A stretch of DNA of 37,274 nucleotides from Halobacteriales archaeon QS_4_69_31 (GCA_003021655.1 PXRP01000046.1:1460-38733); one strand, 5' to 3'. Positions 7,638 through 15,814 are shown, counted from the stretch's first letter. A program made the numbers and translations. The notes: generated by a model not told the origin, from the letters alone.

Positions 7638-8195
7638 ATGGGCAAGCGACTGTTCGTCGGCGTCGACCTGGACGGACTGGCCGAGTCGGTCGCGGCCGTC
7701 CAGGAGGTGTTCGAGGGCGCGTCGGGACTGCGGTTGACCGACCCCGGGCAGGCCCACGTCACCCTGAAGTTCCTCGGGGACACCGACCCGGAGCGGGTGT
7801 CGGCCGTGACCGACGCGCTCGCGGCCGCCGTCGACGAGGCGGGCGTCGACCCCTTCGAGATGGCGGTCGGCGGCCTCGGGGTCTTCCCCGACATCGACTA
7901 CATCAGCGTCGTCTGGGTGGGCGTCGACGAGGGGAGCGCACAGCTGGCCCGTCTCCACGAGGCCGTCGAGAAACGGACCGTCGAACTGGGCTTTGACCCC
8001 GCGGACCACGCGTTCACCCCCCACGCTACCATCGCGCGGATGGACCACGCCAGCGGTAAGCAACTCGTCCAGGAACGGGTCCGCGAGGACGACCCCGACG
8101 TGGGCCGCGTCCGGGTCGAGGAGGTCCGCCTCAAAGAGAGCGTGCTCGGGGACGACGGACCGACCTACACGACCGTCGACCGGTTCCCGCTGTGA
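7638..8195 (+). CDS. thpR: RNA 2',3'-cyclic phosphodiesterase
   Basis: A 185-residue member of the 2H phosphoesterase superfamily (ThpR/LigT). It opens 2',3'-cyclic phosphate ends on RNA to 2'-phosphates and has been linked to tRNA half ligation in vitro. Both catalytic H-x-T motifs are present: HVTLKFLGD (about residues 40-48) and HATIARMDH (about 130-138). The N-terminal MGKRLFVGVDL is typical and fixes the ATG at 7638. Length is standard. It stands alone, downstream of the IS605-derived element and convergent with the next small gene. Confidence 0.9.
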   Translation: MGKRLFVGVDLDGLAESVAAVQEVFEGASGLRLTDPGQAHVTLKFLGDTDPERVSAVTDALAAAVDEAGVDPFEMAVGGLGVFPDIDYISVVWVGVDEGSAQLARLHEAVEKRTVELGFDPADHAFTPHATIARMDHASGKQLVQERVREDDPDVGRVRVEEVRLKESVLGDDGPTYTTVDRFPL

Positions 8196-8207
8196 AAAGG
8201 GACCCGC

Positions 8208-8492
8208 CTACAGGGACGGGAGCGAACCGGGACGGACGCGGCCGACGACGTAGCCGGTCCCGCTCGGGGCCGGCGACAGTTCCATCCGGACGGTCGCGCC
8301 CGGCGCCCGGTCGACGAGTCGCCTGCTCGTGCGCGCGTCGGCAGTGCCGACGACCGTGTACTCGGTACCGTCGCTGTCCCGGACCGTCATCCGCCTCGTC
8401 TCGTCCATGGGGTCGACGACCCGGTAGCTCTCGACGCCAGTGGGGTTCGCGTCCGCCGCCGTCTCGGCCGCGCCGCGTTCGGTCAGTGTCAT
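8208..8492 (-). CDS. Small uncharacterised protein, probably haloarchaea-specific
   Basis: A 94-residue soluble protein with no family I can name. After a 15-residue polar start it reads as a compact beta-rich fold: SYRVVDPMDETRRMTVRD, DGTEYTVVGTADA, then APGATVRMELSPAP and TGYVVGRVRPG. There are no cysteines and no membrane segment. The ATG at 8492 is chosen because TATTTATA lies 23-30 bases upstream and a purine-rich GGGAG directly precedes the start; a longer frame to 8579 would include the promoter. It is convergent with thpR, 12 bases between stops. Confidence 0.65.
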   Translation of the reverse strand: MTLTERGAAETAADANPTGVESYRVVDPMDETRRMTVRDSDGTEYTVVGTADARTSRRLVDRAPGATVRMELSPAPSGTGYVVGRVRPGSLPSL

Positions 8493-8514
8493 ATCTCCCA
8501 GTTCCCCGTTCTGG

Positions 8515-8522
8515 TATTTATA
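8515..8522 (-). promoter_or_regulatory. TATA box for the small gene at 8208-8492
   Basis: TATAAATA on the minus strand, centred 26 bases before the ATG at 8492. Confidence 0.6.
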
Positions 8523-8816
8523 TCTCACCGCATAGGTGCTGAAAGTCCTCCCACGCGTATAAGGGAGTGTATATATCACACGCCGGGGCAGGCCGCCCGG
8601 CGGCCGCGACCCGGGACGCCACGGCCCACCGCCGGGTCGGCGTCCGCTTTAGGTCCCCAGCCTACGAGTATCAGCCTTGATACTGTCCGGCCGGACCGTC
8701 CATCGGGGGCGCCAGTGGGGTCGGAGTCGCCGGTGGAGTGGCCGCCCAGGGGAGCCGTGGGTCCGTGCGGGCGCCGACGGGGTGTCGGCCGAGCGGCAGG
8801 GCCGAGAAAAGAACAC

Positions 8817-8825
8817 AAATTTAAG
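8817..8825 (+). promoter_or_regulatory. TATA box of the ribosomal protein/aIF6 operon
   Basis: AAATTTAAG is centred about 30 bases before the L39e ATG at 8851, in otherwise GC-rich sequence, giving a start of transcription just upstream of the gene. Confidence 0.6.
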
Positions 8826-8850
8826 CGGGGACGCGGAAGGGGACGACACT

Positions 8851-9003
8851 ATGGGAAAGAAGTCTAAGGCCAAGAAGAAGCGGCTGGCGAAACTCGACAG
8901 GCAGAACGTCCAGGTGCCGCCGTGGGTGATCCTCAAGACGGACCGCGAGGTACAGCGCAACCCGAAGCGCCGCCACTGGCGGCGTAGCGACACGGACGAA
9001 TGA
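8851..9003 (+). CDS. rpl39e: 50S ribosomal protein L39e
   Basis: A 50-residue basic protein, the usual size for L39e, which lines the peptide exit tunnel of archaeal and eukaryotic large subunits. The sequence opens [19 protein letters not shown] and contains the characteristic VPPWVILKT and NPKRRHWRR. It is the first gene of the operon that continues with L31e and aIF6. Its TGA overlaps the ATG of L31e (ATGA), indicating coupled translation. The start is certain from the protein family. Confidence 0.96.
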   Translation: MGKKSKAKKKRLAKLDRQNVQVPPWVILKTDREVQRNPKRRHWRRSDTDE

Positions 9004-9278
9004 GCGCCGGCGACTTCGAGGAGCGGGTCGTCACGGTGCCGCTCCGCGACGCCGCGGCCGCGCCCGCACAGGAGCAGGCCGACAAGGCGATGTCGATCGT
9101 CCGAGAGCACCTCGCGAAGCAGTTCGCCGTCGACACGGACGCCGTCAGGCTCGACCCCTCGATCAACGAGGCGGTCTGGTCGAACGGCCGGAAGAACCCG
9201 CCCCGGAAGCTCCGGGTCCGCGCCGCCCGCTTCGAGGAGGAGGGCGAGAGCGTCGTCGAAGCCGAGACCGCAGAGTAG
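9000..9278 (+). CDS. rpl31e: 50S ribosomal protein L31e
   Basis: A 92-residue large-subunit protein located near the exit of the peptide tunnel. The family pattern is clear: [12 protein letters not shown] at the N-terminus, [14 protein letters not shown] in the central helix, and [20 protein letters not shown] near the C-terminus, followed by a short acidic tail typical of haloarchaea. It overlaps L39e by four bases and is followed after two bases by the TTG start of aIF6. Confidence 0.96.
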   Translation: MSAGDFEERVVTVPLRDAAAAPAQEQADKAMSIVREHLAKQFAVDTDAVRLDPSINEAVWSNGRKNPPRKLRVRAARFEEEGESVVEAETAE

Positions 9279-9280
9279 AC

Positions 9281-9946
9281 TTGCTCCGCGCGGCCTTCGC
9301 CGGTTCGGCGTACGTCGGTGTCTTCGCACGCGCTACCGACGACTGTTTGCTCGTCCGCCCCGACGCCGAGGCCGACCTCCGCGAGGCCCTCGGCGCGGAA
9401 CTAGATGTCCCCGTCGTCCCCACGACCGTCGGCGGGTCCGGCACCGTCGGCGCGCTCGCGGCCGGCAACGGGAACGGACTGCTCGTCAGCAGCCGGCTCC
9501 GCGACCGCGAGCGCGACGACCTCCGCGAGGCGACGTCTCTCCCGGTCACCGAACTCCCCGGCCGGATCAACGCCGCCGGCAACGTCGTCCTCGCCACCGA
9601 CACCGGCGCGTACGTCCACCCCGACCTCTCGCGCGAGGCCGTCCAGGCCGTCACAGAGGGGCTGGACGTCCCCGTCGAACGCGGGACGCTGGCCGGCGTC
9701 CAGACGGTCGGGACCGCCGCCGTCGCCACCGGCCGGGGCGTGCTCTGTCACCCCGACGCCACCGATGAGAAACTCGATTTCCTCGAAGAACTGCTCGGCG
9801 TCCCCGCCGACATCGGCACCATCAACTACGGCGGTCCGCTCGTGGGCTCTGGCCTCGTGGCCAACGACCACGGCTACGTCGTCGGCCAGGACACGACCGG
9901 CCCCGAGTTGGGCCGTATCGAGTCGGCACTTGGCTATATCGACTAG
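9281..9946 (+). CDS. eif6: Translation initiation factor aIF6
   Basis: A 221-residue anti-association factor that binds the large subunit and keeps it from joining the small one prematurely. The pentein-fold repeats are visible as recurring short motifs: [14 protein letters not shown], then [29 protein letters not shown] and [14 protein letters not shown]. The start is a TTG at 9281, two bases after the L31e stop; the N-terminus [16 protein letters not shown] matches the family exactly, so no other start is reasonable. Its TAG overlaps the stop of the antisense methyltransferase in a shared CTAG, a convergent arrangement not expected in the middle of this operon. Confidence 0.95.
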   Translation: MLRAAFAGSAYVGVFARATDDCLLVRPDAEADLREALGAELDVPVVPTTVGGSGTVGALAAGNGNGLLVSSRLRDRERDDLREATSLPVTELPGRINAAGNVVLATDTGAYVHPDLSREAVQAVTEGLDVPVERGTLAGVQTVGTAAVATGRGVLCHPDATDEKLDFLEELLGVPADIGTINYGGPLVGSGLVANDHGYVVGQDTTGPELGRIESALGYID

Positions 9947-10692
9947 GCCCTGAGCGTCCAGACCTGCGTTTTCTCGCCGTCTTCGAGTGGCCCACCGTCG
10001 AAGCCACCGGCGACCGACCAGTCCTCGAACGGCGACAGGTGCGCCAGGAGTTCGATCTCGCGTTTCGGGAGCAGTTTCAGGTGGAACTCGTCGTCGACGA
10101 CGAGTTCGCCGTCCGACCCAGCGACTTCCGTCTCGACGGCGAACTGCTGTTCGACCTCGTCGACCAATTGCGTGCGCGTGCGGACCTCGTGGGGTTCGCC
10201 GTCGACCGTCCGCTCGTCGACCTGCCACTCGCCGTACCGCTCGCATATCACGTCGAAACTCGGGACGAACACGTCGAAGACGAACCGGCCGCCGGGTGCG
10301 AGCGCGTCGTGGACGCTCTCTAGGGCGGCCCATTGTTCCTCGACGGACAGCAGGTGCTGGACGGCGTTGAACGGGCATATCGCGAGGTCGTACGCCCGGT
10401 CGACCGAGAAGTCGGCCATGTCCGCCTGCCGGACGCTCGGGTCGAGGCCCGCCTCGGCTGCCTTCCCGCGGAGCACGTCGAGCGCCGGCTTCGAGAGGTC
10501 GATCCCGTCGGCGTCGACCCCCGCACGGAGCATCGGGAGATAGATCCGGCCGGTGCCACAGGCCAATTCGAGCACCGGGCCATCGGCTGCTTGCGCCCGG
10601 TCGACGTAGAAATCCACGTCCTCGCGGTCGCTCGTCTTTAACATTGCGTCGTAGTATGCCGCGTGGCCCTCCGAGTAGCCGGCGTCACCCAT
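9943..10692 (-). CDS. Class I SAM-dependent methyltransferase, antisense in the operon
   Basis: A 249-residue methyltransferase with motif [17 protein letters not shown] (about residues 40-55), the acidic [12 protein letters not shown] after strand 2, [20 protein letters not shown] at motif II and [12 protein letters not shown] at motif III. The substrate is unknown. The ATG at 10692 is chosen by homology; longer frames run through tandem repeats. It lies on the strand opposite to the L39e-L31e-aIF6 and LX-PfdA-FtsY genes on either side and shares its stop CTAG with aIF6. It resembles the methyltransferase at 2237-3007 (shared GGFDG near the end). Location suggests it arrived as an insertion. 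Confidence 0.82.
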   Translation of the reverse strand: MGDAGYSEGHAAYYDAMLKTSDREDVDFYVDRAQAADGPVLELACGTGRIYLPMLRAGVDADGIDLSKPALDVLRGKAAEAGLDPSVRQADMADFSVDRAYDLAICPFNAVQHLLSVEEQWAALESVHDALAPGGRFVFDVFVPSFDVICERYGEWQVDERTVDGEPHEVRTRTQLVDEVEQQFAVETEVAGSDGELVVDDEFHLKLLPKREIELLAHLSPFEDWSVAGGFDGGPLEDGEKTQVWTLRA

Positions 10693-10806
10693 ATCCGTGA
10701 CATCTTGCGGCCCAGTGAAACCGGTTTCCGTCGCGTGTGTGTCGGTGTCACGGTCGTCGACGCGCCCGCTATCCCGTCGCGGACTCTCCCATGAACGCGG
10801 GCGGTC

Positions 10807-10898
10807 GAGAGCGTCCCCACGAACACAGAGGGAAGAGAGCGTCCCCACGAACACAGAGGGAAGAGAGCGTCCCCACGAACATAGAGGGAAGAGAGCGT
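10807..10898. repeat. 28-bp tandem repeat, 3.3 copies
   Basis: A 28-base unit starting GAGAGCGTCCCC and ending CACAGAGGGAA is repeated head to tail at 10807-10834, 10835-10862 and 10863-10890, plus eight bases of a fourth unit. Copies differ by a single base (CACAG/CATAG). There are no spacers, so it is not a CRISPR array. It fills the gap between the antisense methyltransferase and LX. Confidence 0.85.
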
Positions 10899-10973
10899 AC
10901 CGCGCCGAGCGGAGCGCAGGGCCGCAGGGCCGAGGACACCCCCCGACGCAAAAAGGTGGTTCGGTAGATACTT

Positions 10974-10994
10974 CCCGCTCGCCCACCGAGCGGG
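10974..10994 (+). promoter_or_regulatory. Hairpin covering the LX ribosome binding site
   Basis: The arms CCCGCTCG (10974-10981) and CGAGCGGG (10987-10994) enclose a CCCAC loop. The right arm overlaps the GGGAGG Shine-Dalgarno-like sequence one base before the ATG at 10999. If transcribed it could hide the ribosome binding site; as DNA it could be an operator. Which applies is not decidable here. Confidence 0.5.
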
Positions 10995-10998
10995 AGGC

Positions 10999-11172
10999 AT
11001 GAGTGAGTTTACAGTGACGGGCGAGTGGAAAGCCCGCGACGGCTGGCAGACGTTCGAGAGGACTGTCGAGGCCGAAAACGCGGACGTCGCCCGCGAGCAC
11101 ACCCTCGCGGAGTTCGGGTCCAAACACGGGCTCAAGCGCACGCAGGTCGAGATCGAGGGGGTCGACGCATGA
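10999..11172 (+). CDS. rpl18a: 50S ribosomal protein LX (L18Ae/L20e)
   Basis: A 57-residue archaeal large-subunit protein. It reads MSEFTVTGEWKARDGWQTFE, then TVEAENADVAREHTLAEFGS and a short basic tail with KHGLKRTQVEIEGV, all typical of LX. In archaea it normally follows aIF6 and precedes prefoldin alpha; here it is separated from aIF6 by about 1 kb of foreign-looking sequence but still overlaps pfdA by four bases (ATGA). A GGGAGG precedes the ATG by one base. Confidence 0.92.
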   Translation: MSEFTVTGEWKARDGWQTFERTVEAENADVAREHTLAEFGSKHGLKRTQVEIEGVDA

Positions 11173-11639
11173 GTCTGGGTGGCGGCGGCGGTGCCCAGCA
11201 GCAACTTCAGCAGATCGCACAGGAGATAGAACAGATAGAAGAGCAGGTCACGGCCCTCGAAACGGAGATCGAGGGGCTCCAGGCCGAGAAGCGGTCGGTC
11301 GACGAGGCCATCGAGGCCATCGAGACGCTGGAGTCGGGGTCGGAGGTCCAGGTTCCCCTGGGCGGCGGCGCGTTCATCCACGCCGAGGTCGGGGACATCG
11401 ACGAGATCGTCGTCGAACTCGGCGGCGACTACGCGGCCGAGCGCGACCAGGACGGCGCCATCGACACGCTCGGATCCAAGAAGGACACCCTCGACGACCG
11501 CATCGAGGACGTCCGCGAGGACATCGCCGAACTGGAGACCGAGAGCGAGGAACTCGAACAGCAGGCCCAGCAGATGCAACAACAGCAGATGCAGCAGATG
11601 CAACAACAGCAGATGCAGGGCCGCGACGACGACGAGTAA
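11169..11639 (+). CDS. pfdA: Prefoldin subunit alpha
   Basis: A 156-residue subunit of the hexameric prefoldin chaperone, which holds unfolded proteins in its coiled-coil tentacles for transfer to the thermosome. Two long coiled coils (about 10-50 and 98-135) bracket the beta-hairpin core VQVPLGGGAFIHAEVGD and IDEIVVELGGDYAAER, exactly the alpha-class layout. An unusual C-terminal tail of Gln/Met repeats (QQAQQMQQQQMQQMQQQQMQ) extends the second helix. The ATG at 11169 overlaps the LX stop and is six bases before the next gene's start region. Confidence 0.94.
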   Translation: MSLGGGGGAQQQLQQIAQEIEQIEEQVTALETEIEGLQAEKRSVDEAIEAIETLESGSEVQVPLGGGAFIHAEVGDIDEIVVELGGDYAAERDQDGAIDTLGSKKDTLDDRIEDVREDIAELETESEELEQQAQQMQQQQMQQMQQQQMQGRDDDE

Positions 11640-11645
11640 GGCGCG

Positions 11646-12863
11646 ATGTTCGACGGACTGAAAGACAGGCTCGACCGCTTCAGCGACGACGTTGAGGAAG
11701 ACGTCGACGCCGACGCGGCCGAGGAGGATGTCGACGCCGACGCGGTCGAGTCCGACGAAGACGCCGACGCTCCGGCGGCCGACACCGGGACCGACCCCAC
11801 GGACGCCACGGCCGGGGCCGACCCCGCGGACGCCGCGGTCGACTCCGACGAGGATACCGCCGCGGTCGAGGCCGAGGCGGACGCCGGGGTGGCCGGGACC
11901 GACGAAGACGCCGACGCTCCGGCTGCCGACGCCGGGGTCGACCCCGCGGACGCCGGGGAGGCCGACGACGGCGGTCGGAGTCTGGGCGAGCGCGCGAAGC
12001 TGTTCGCGACGGGGAAGACGGTCATCGACGAGGACGACCTCCAGGACCACCTCGACGACCTGGAGCTGGCCTTGCTCCAGAGCGACGTGGAGATGAGCGT
12101 CGCCGAGGAGATCCTCGACGGGGTGGAGGCGAACCTCGTCGGCGAGACGCGGCGTCGGCTTTCCTCGACAGGGAATCTCGTCCGCGACGCACTCCGGGAG
12201 GCGCTGTACGACGTCATCAGCGTCGGCCAGTTCGACTTCGACGAGCGGGTCGCGACGGCCGACAAGCCCGTTGTCCTCGTCTTCACGGGCGTCAACGGCG
12301 TCGGCAAGACCACCTCCATCGCCAAGCTCTCGCGGTATCTCGAACAGCGGGGGCACTCGTCGGTGCTCGCCAACGGCGACACCTACCGCGCGGGCGCCAA
12401 CGAGCAGTTGCGCGAGCACGCCGAGGCTCTCGACCGGCCGGTCATCTCCCACGAACAGGGGTCCGACCCTGCCGCAGTGGTCTACGACGCCGTCGAATAC
12501 GCCGACGCCAACGACGTCGATGTCGTCCTCGGGGACACGGCGGGGCGCCTGCACACCTCCGACGGCCTGATGGACCAGCTCTCGAAGATCGACCGGGTCA
12601 TCGAACCGGACATGACGCTGTTCGTCGACGAGGCCGTCGCCGGCCAGGACGCGGTCAACCGCGCCCGCGAGTTCGACGCCGCCGCCGCCATCGACGGCAC
12701 CATCCTCACGAAGGCCGACGCCGACCCCCAGGGCGGCGCGGCCATCTCCATCGCCCACGTCACCGGGAAACCCATCCTCTTTCTGGGCACCGGCCAGGAC
12801 TACGACGACCTCGAACCGTTCGACCCCGAGACCATCGTCGACCGCCTGCTCGGCGCTGAGTGA
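11646..12863 (+). CDS. ftsY: Signal recognition particle receptor FtsY
   Basis: A 405-residue SRP receptor GTPase that docks SRP54-ribosome complexes at the membrane. An acidic A domain (1-110) precedes the N domain (about 115-200) and G domain. G motifs: GVNGVGKTT (215-223, Lys221), DTAGRLHTSDGLM (298-310) and TKADAD (355-360), followed by GKPILFLGTGQ. The A domain contains a block of about 18 residues twice (SDEDADAPAADTGTDP near 37 and TDEDADAPAADAGVDP near 85), an internal duplication. It closes the operon; SRP54, which often follows, is absent, and the next genes are unrelated. Confidence 0.95.
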   Translation: MFDGLKDRLDRFSDDVEEDVDADAAEEDVDADAVESDEDADAPAADTGTDPTDATAGADPADAAVDSDEDTAAVEAEADAGVAGTDEDADAPAADAGVDPADAGEADDGGRSLGERAKLFATGKTVIDEDDLQDHLDDLELALLQSDVEMSVAEEILDGVEANLVGETRRRLSSTGNLVRDALREALYDVISVGQFDFDERVATADKPVVLVFTGVNGVGKTTSIAKLSRYLEQRGHSSVLANGDTYRAGANEQLREHAEALDRPVISHEQGSDPAAVVYDAVEYADANDVDVVLGDTAGRLHTSDGLMDQLSKIDRVIEPDMTLFVDEAVAGQDAVNRAREFDAAAAIDGTILTKADADPQGGAAISIAHVTGKPILFLGTGQDYDDLEPFDPETIVDRLLGAE

Positions 12864-13026
12864 CGGCCGCCGCGGGCCCCCGTTCCCGCGTGAGCGGAAC
12901 TGAACCCGGCGGATTGCGGACGACGAGCGCCGCTGTCGAATCGAACGTGTCCCGCGTCGAGGCCGGCGTTCGCGACGGGCGGCGAAACACCCGGCTCCCC
13001 TGGGTGAGCAGGCCGGAGTTCAGCGG

Positions 13027-13335
13027 TCACTCGAAGACGTACGCACTCCCCGCCTCCGCCCCGTTGGGGTCCTCGTCCGTGTTCGCACCGACGAGAGCGG
13101 ACGTCCCATCGCTCGACAGCGCCACCGACCAACCGAACCGGTCCTCGCCGTCGCCGTCGTCGTCGGCGAATGTACGCTGCTGGTATTCGATAGGAGTGTC
13201 GGTGGGGATGGGAGTCGGTGTCCCGGTTTCGGCGGAGGGGTCGTCAGTGTCGACGGCCGAGTCGTTACAGCCCGCGAGGGCGCCGACGCCGAGTGTTCCG
13301 AGGATGCCGAGTAGCCGCCGTCGAGAGGGATGCAT
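13027..13335 (-). pseudogene. Truncated FG-GAP lipoprotein
   Basis: The 102-residue frame starts with a Tat lipoprotein signal: SRRRLLGILGTLGVGALAGC, with the lipobox cysteine at 22 followed by a Thr/Pro-rich linker. It then holds one FG-GAP-type repeat, DRFGWSVALSSDGTSALVGA, and stops at AYVFE. Haloarchaeal proteins of this type normally carry many such repeats forming a beta-propeller; a single repeat cannot close one. No further repeats are recognisable in any frame downstream. It is most likely a gene cut short by deletion, though a short secreted product is possible. Confidence 0.65.
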
Positions 13336-13469
13336 ACGCAGAACATGTTATTTTCATTCATAAAAAGATGGGGCGTTCGGTCACTCGCAGTTCGAGAGGC
13401 GGTCGCTCGTCGGAAAGTGACGTCCCGCCCGAAAAGATTCCACCGGTTCACCGTGTCCGGTAGTAGCCG

Positions 13470-13634
13470 TCAGGAGTCGGAACTGCGCTGCTCGGAGAGG
13501 TGTTCCCAGACTTCCGCACAGCCACAGCCGTCGTCGATCCCGTCAAGGTGGGAGGTGTCGACCTCCTCGTCGTCCTCGGTCGCGTCCGGCGTCTCGTCGG
13601 CCGACTCCGCCGTCCGCTCGCCCACGTCGGTCAT
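13470..13634 (-). CDS. Small acidic Cys-x-Cys protein
   Basis: A 54-residue protein, mostly acidic (SADETPDATEDDEEVDT), ending in HLDGIDDGCGCAEVWEHLSE and a short polar tail. The CxC pair followed by an amphipathic helix suggests a metal site or redox pair; no function is known to me. Codon use is typical, and a TATAAA-type box (13665-13670, minus strand) sits about 33 bases before the ATG at 13634, supporting a real gene. Confidence 0.65.
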   Translation of the reverse strand: MTDVGERTAESADETPDATEDDEEVDTSHLDGIDDGCGCAEVWEHLSEQRSSDS

Positions 13635-14009
13635 TTAGCTATCCGCGACTAGGCACCCTCTCCGTATAAACCTCGCAGACGCCGCATCCATCGCCGTCGC
13701 TCGGAAACGGTGGCAAAAATCCCCGGATCCTCGCTGTCGCGGTCGACGCCGACGTCGCTCCCTCCTAGCGGTTTCGGTTGTGGCCTCGCTGGCGGTCACA
13801 TGACGGGACTGCACGCGCGGGACTGCCGGTCCGGCGACGGAGACGCGGGGTCCGGACGGTCTCGCGGATTCGGGGCCGTCCGGGAGCGTCACGCATAGCG
13901 GCAATCGATGTGGGGTTTCGGTGTGTCCTGGCAGGGTTGGCCTTGACGCGCAGATAAAGGGACCTGGGGCGGGTAGGGGGCCCCACGCGCGCGTTCGAGC
14001 GCACCTATC
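13635..14009. other. Intergenic, divergent promoters only
   Basis: Holds the TATA box of the small Cys gene (13665-13670, minus) and, further right, upstream sequence of the reductase operon, including an AT-rich GATAAAG at 13953. The open frames crossing it are Arg/Ser-rich and not protein-like. Confidence 0.5.
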
Positions 14010-14090
14010 ATGACCACTGCAGACCTGCGGACGACCGACGAGGTTGGACCGACGGACGGATACGTGCCCGACGGGAGGGGCGAGACGTGA
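14010..14090 (+). CDS. 26-codon upstream ORF overlapping the reductase start
   Basis: ATG at 14010 begins MTTADLRTTDEVGPTDGYVP, and the frame ends with a TGA that overlaps the GTG start of the reductase (GTGA at 14087-14090). Codon use matches local genes. It could be a leader peptide coupling translation to the downstream GTG, or an artefact. Its existence as a frame is certain, its translation is not. Confidence 0.35.
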   Translation: MTTADLRTTDEVGPTDGYVPDGRGET

Positions 14091-15814
14091 ACACCGTCGA
14101 AGAGTGGAAACAGGAGAAACACCCGCTGGACGTCGTCGAAGACGTCAAGGCCTACGCCGAGGGTGGACTCTCCTTCGAGGAGATCGAGGAGCGCGCCGGC
14201 GACGGCGAGTGGGAGCGCCTGAAGTGGGCCGGCCTCTACAGCCACGGCCGCAAGGGGGACTACTTCATGATGCGGACGAAGGTCCCCGGCGGCTACCTCA
14301 CGCCCGAGCAGGCCGCGGTCATCGGCGAGGTGGCCCAGGAGTACGCCGTCGCCCCCGAGGAGTTCGGCGGCGAGGAGCAAAACGACATCTGGGGCGACGC
14401 ATTCCTCGACATCACGACCCGCCAGGACATCCAGAAACACTGGGTCAGGGTCGAGGACGTCCCCGACATCTGGGCGAAATACGACGAGGTCGGCCTGACC
14501 ACCATCCAGGGGTGCGGTGACTCCGCGCGCAACGTCCTGGGGTGTCCGGCCGCGGGACTGGACGGCCACGAGTGTTTCGACGCCCAGCCGGTCATCGACG
14601 CGGTCTCTGACTACTTCACCGAGAACCGCGAGTACGCCAACCTCCCCCGGAAGTTCAAGATGACCATCACCGGGTGCAAACACGACTGTGGCCAGTCCCA
14701 GATAAACGACGTGGGGCTGACCCCCGCCCGGAAGGAAGTGGACGGGGAGGACGTCTACGGCTTCCACTGCAGGGTCGGTGGGGGACTCTCGGACGGCCCC
14801 CGGATGGCCACACAGATGGACGCGTTCGTCCCGCCCGAGGACGCCGTGGAGTTCTGCCGGGCCATCGCCCAGACGTTCAAGGAACTGGGCGACCGGAACA
14901 ACCGCGGGGTCTGTCGGATGCGCTATCTCGTCCAGCAACTGGGCACCGAGGAGTTCGAGAAGGCGGTCCGGCGGCGCTGTGAGGTGGATCTCCCCGAGAG
15001 CGGCGTCGACCTCACCGAGGGGTACACCGGCGACCACGTCGGCGTCCACGACCAGAAACAGGACGGCCTGAAGTACGTCGGGTTCAACGTCATCGCGGGC
15101 CGGATGGGCGGCGACGAGTTCGTCGCCGCCGCCCGCGCCGCCGAGCGGTACGGCACCGACGAAGCGTCGGTCAGGCTGGCGACCGACCAGAACTTCCTCG
15201 TCACGCACATCCCCGCCGAGAACGTCGGCGACCTGCTGAACGAGCCGTTCGCCCGCAAGTACAGCCCGGACCCCGGGCCGTTCTCGCGTGGCGCGGTCGG
15301 CTGTACGGGCTCGGAGTTCTGTAACTACGGCATCATCGAGACGAAAAACCGGGTCTACCGGTGGGCGAAGGCCCTCGACCGGCGCATCGACACGCCCGAG
15401 GACCTCGAGGTGGTGCGGATGCACATGTCAGGCTGTTCGGCCTCGTGTGCCCAGCCCCAGATCGCCGACATCGGCTTCCGCGGCGAGACGGTCAACGTCG
15501 ACGACCCCGAGACCACCACCAACGAGGAGGGCGACAACATCGTCGAGGGGATGGACTTCGGCCTGGGCGGCGCCCTGGGCACCGACAACGAGTTCCTCGA
15601 CTGGGTGGAGACGGCCGTCCCCGCAAGCGCCGTCATCCCGGCCATCGAGGAACTGTTCGACGCCTACGTCACCGAGCGCGAGGACGGCGAGCGCTTCTAC
15701 GCCTGGTGTCGCCGCGTCGACAACGACCGCCTCCGGGCCGTGATGCAGCGGGCCGACGCCAACGTTTCGGGCGGTATCGCCCACGAGGGCGAGGGAGGCC
15801 TCGCCGATGACTGA
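14087..15814 (+). CDS. nirA: Siroheme nitrite/sulfite reductase
   Basis: A 575-residue siroheme/[4Fe-4S] reductase with the two pseudo-symmetric halves of the family. Cluster ligands are Cys406 and Cys412 (GCTGSEFCNYG) and Cys450 and Cys454 (MSGCSASCAQPQ). The first half keeps a related pair of motifs (QGCGDSARNVLGC and TGCKHDCGQSQINDVG), and DITTRQDIQKHWV is near the substrate/siroheme pocket. The family reduces nitrite to ammonia or sulfite to sulfide by six electrons; haloarchaeal members are usually annotated as assimilatory ferredoxin-nitrite reductases, and motifs alone do not decide the substrate. The start is GTG 14087, coupled to a short upstream ORF. It overlaps the following FrhB-type gene by eight bases, so that protein is a likely redox partner. 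Confidence 0.88.
   Translation: MNTVEEWKQEKHPLDVVEDVKAYAEGGLSFEEIEERAGDGEWERLKWAGLYSHGRKGDYFMMRTKVPGGYLTPEQAAVIGEVAQEYAVAPEEFGGEEQNDIWGDAFLDITTRQDIQKHWVRVEDVPDIWAKYDEVGLTTIQGCGDSARNVLGCPAAGLDGHECFDAQPVIDAVSDYFTENREYANLPRKFKMTITGCKHDCGQSQINDVGLTPARKEVDGEDVYGFHCRVGGGLSDGPRMATQMDAFVPPEDAVEFCRAIAQTFKELGDRNNRGVCRMRYLVQQLGTEEFEKAVRRRCEVDLPESGVDLTEGYTGDHVGVHDQKQDGLKYVGFNVIAGRMGGDEFVAAARAAERYGTDEASVRLATDQNFLVTHIPAENVGDLLNEPFARKYSPDPGPFSRGAVGCTGSEFCNYGIIETKNRVYRWAKALDRRIDTPEDLEVVRMHMSGCSASCAQPQIADIGFRGETVNVDDPETTTNEEGDNIVEGMDFGLGGALGTDNEFLDWVETAVPASAVIPAIEELFDAYVTEREDGERFYAWCRRVDNDRLRAVMQRADANVSGGIAHEGEGGLADD

Noticed and set aside
10807-10898. Possible CRISPR array (28-bp repeats)
   Set aside because: The units are directly adjacent with no spacers, and no cas genes are in the window.
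10638-12758. 706-codon antisense frame across LX-PfdA-FtsY
   Set aside because: It overlaps three certain genes and has shadow composition.
13635-13904. 89-codon minus-strand frame
   Set aside because: Arg/Pro-rich composition, and it contains the TATA box of the small Cys gene.
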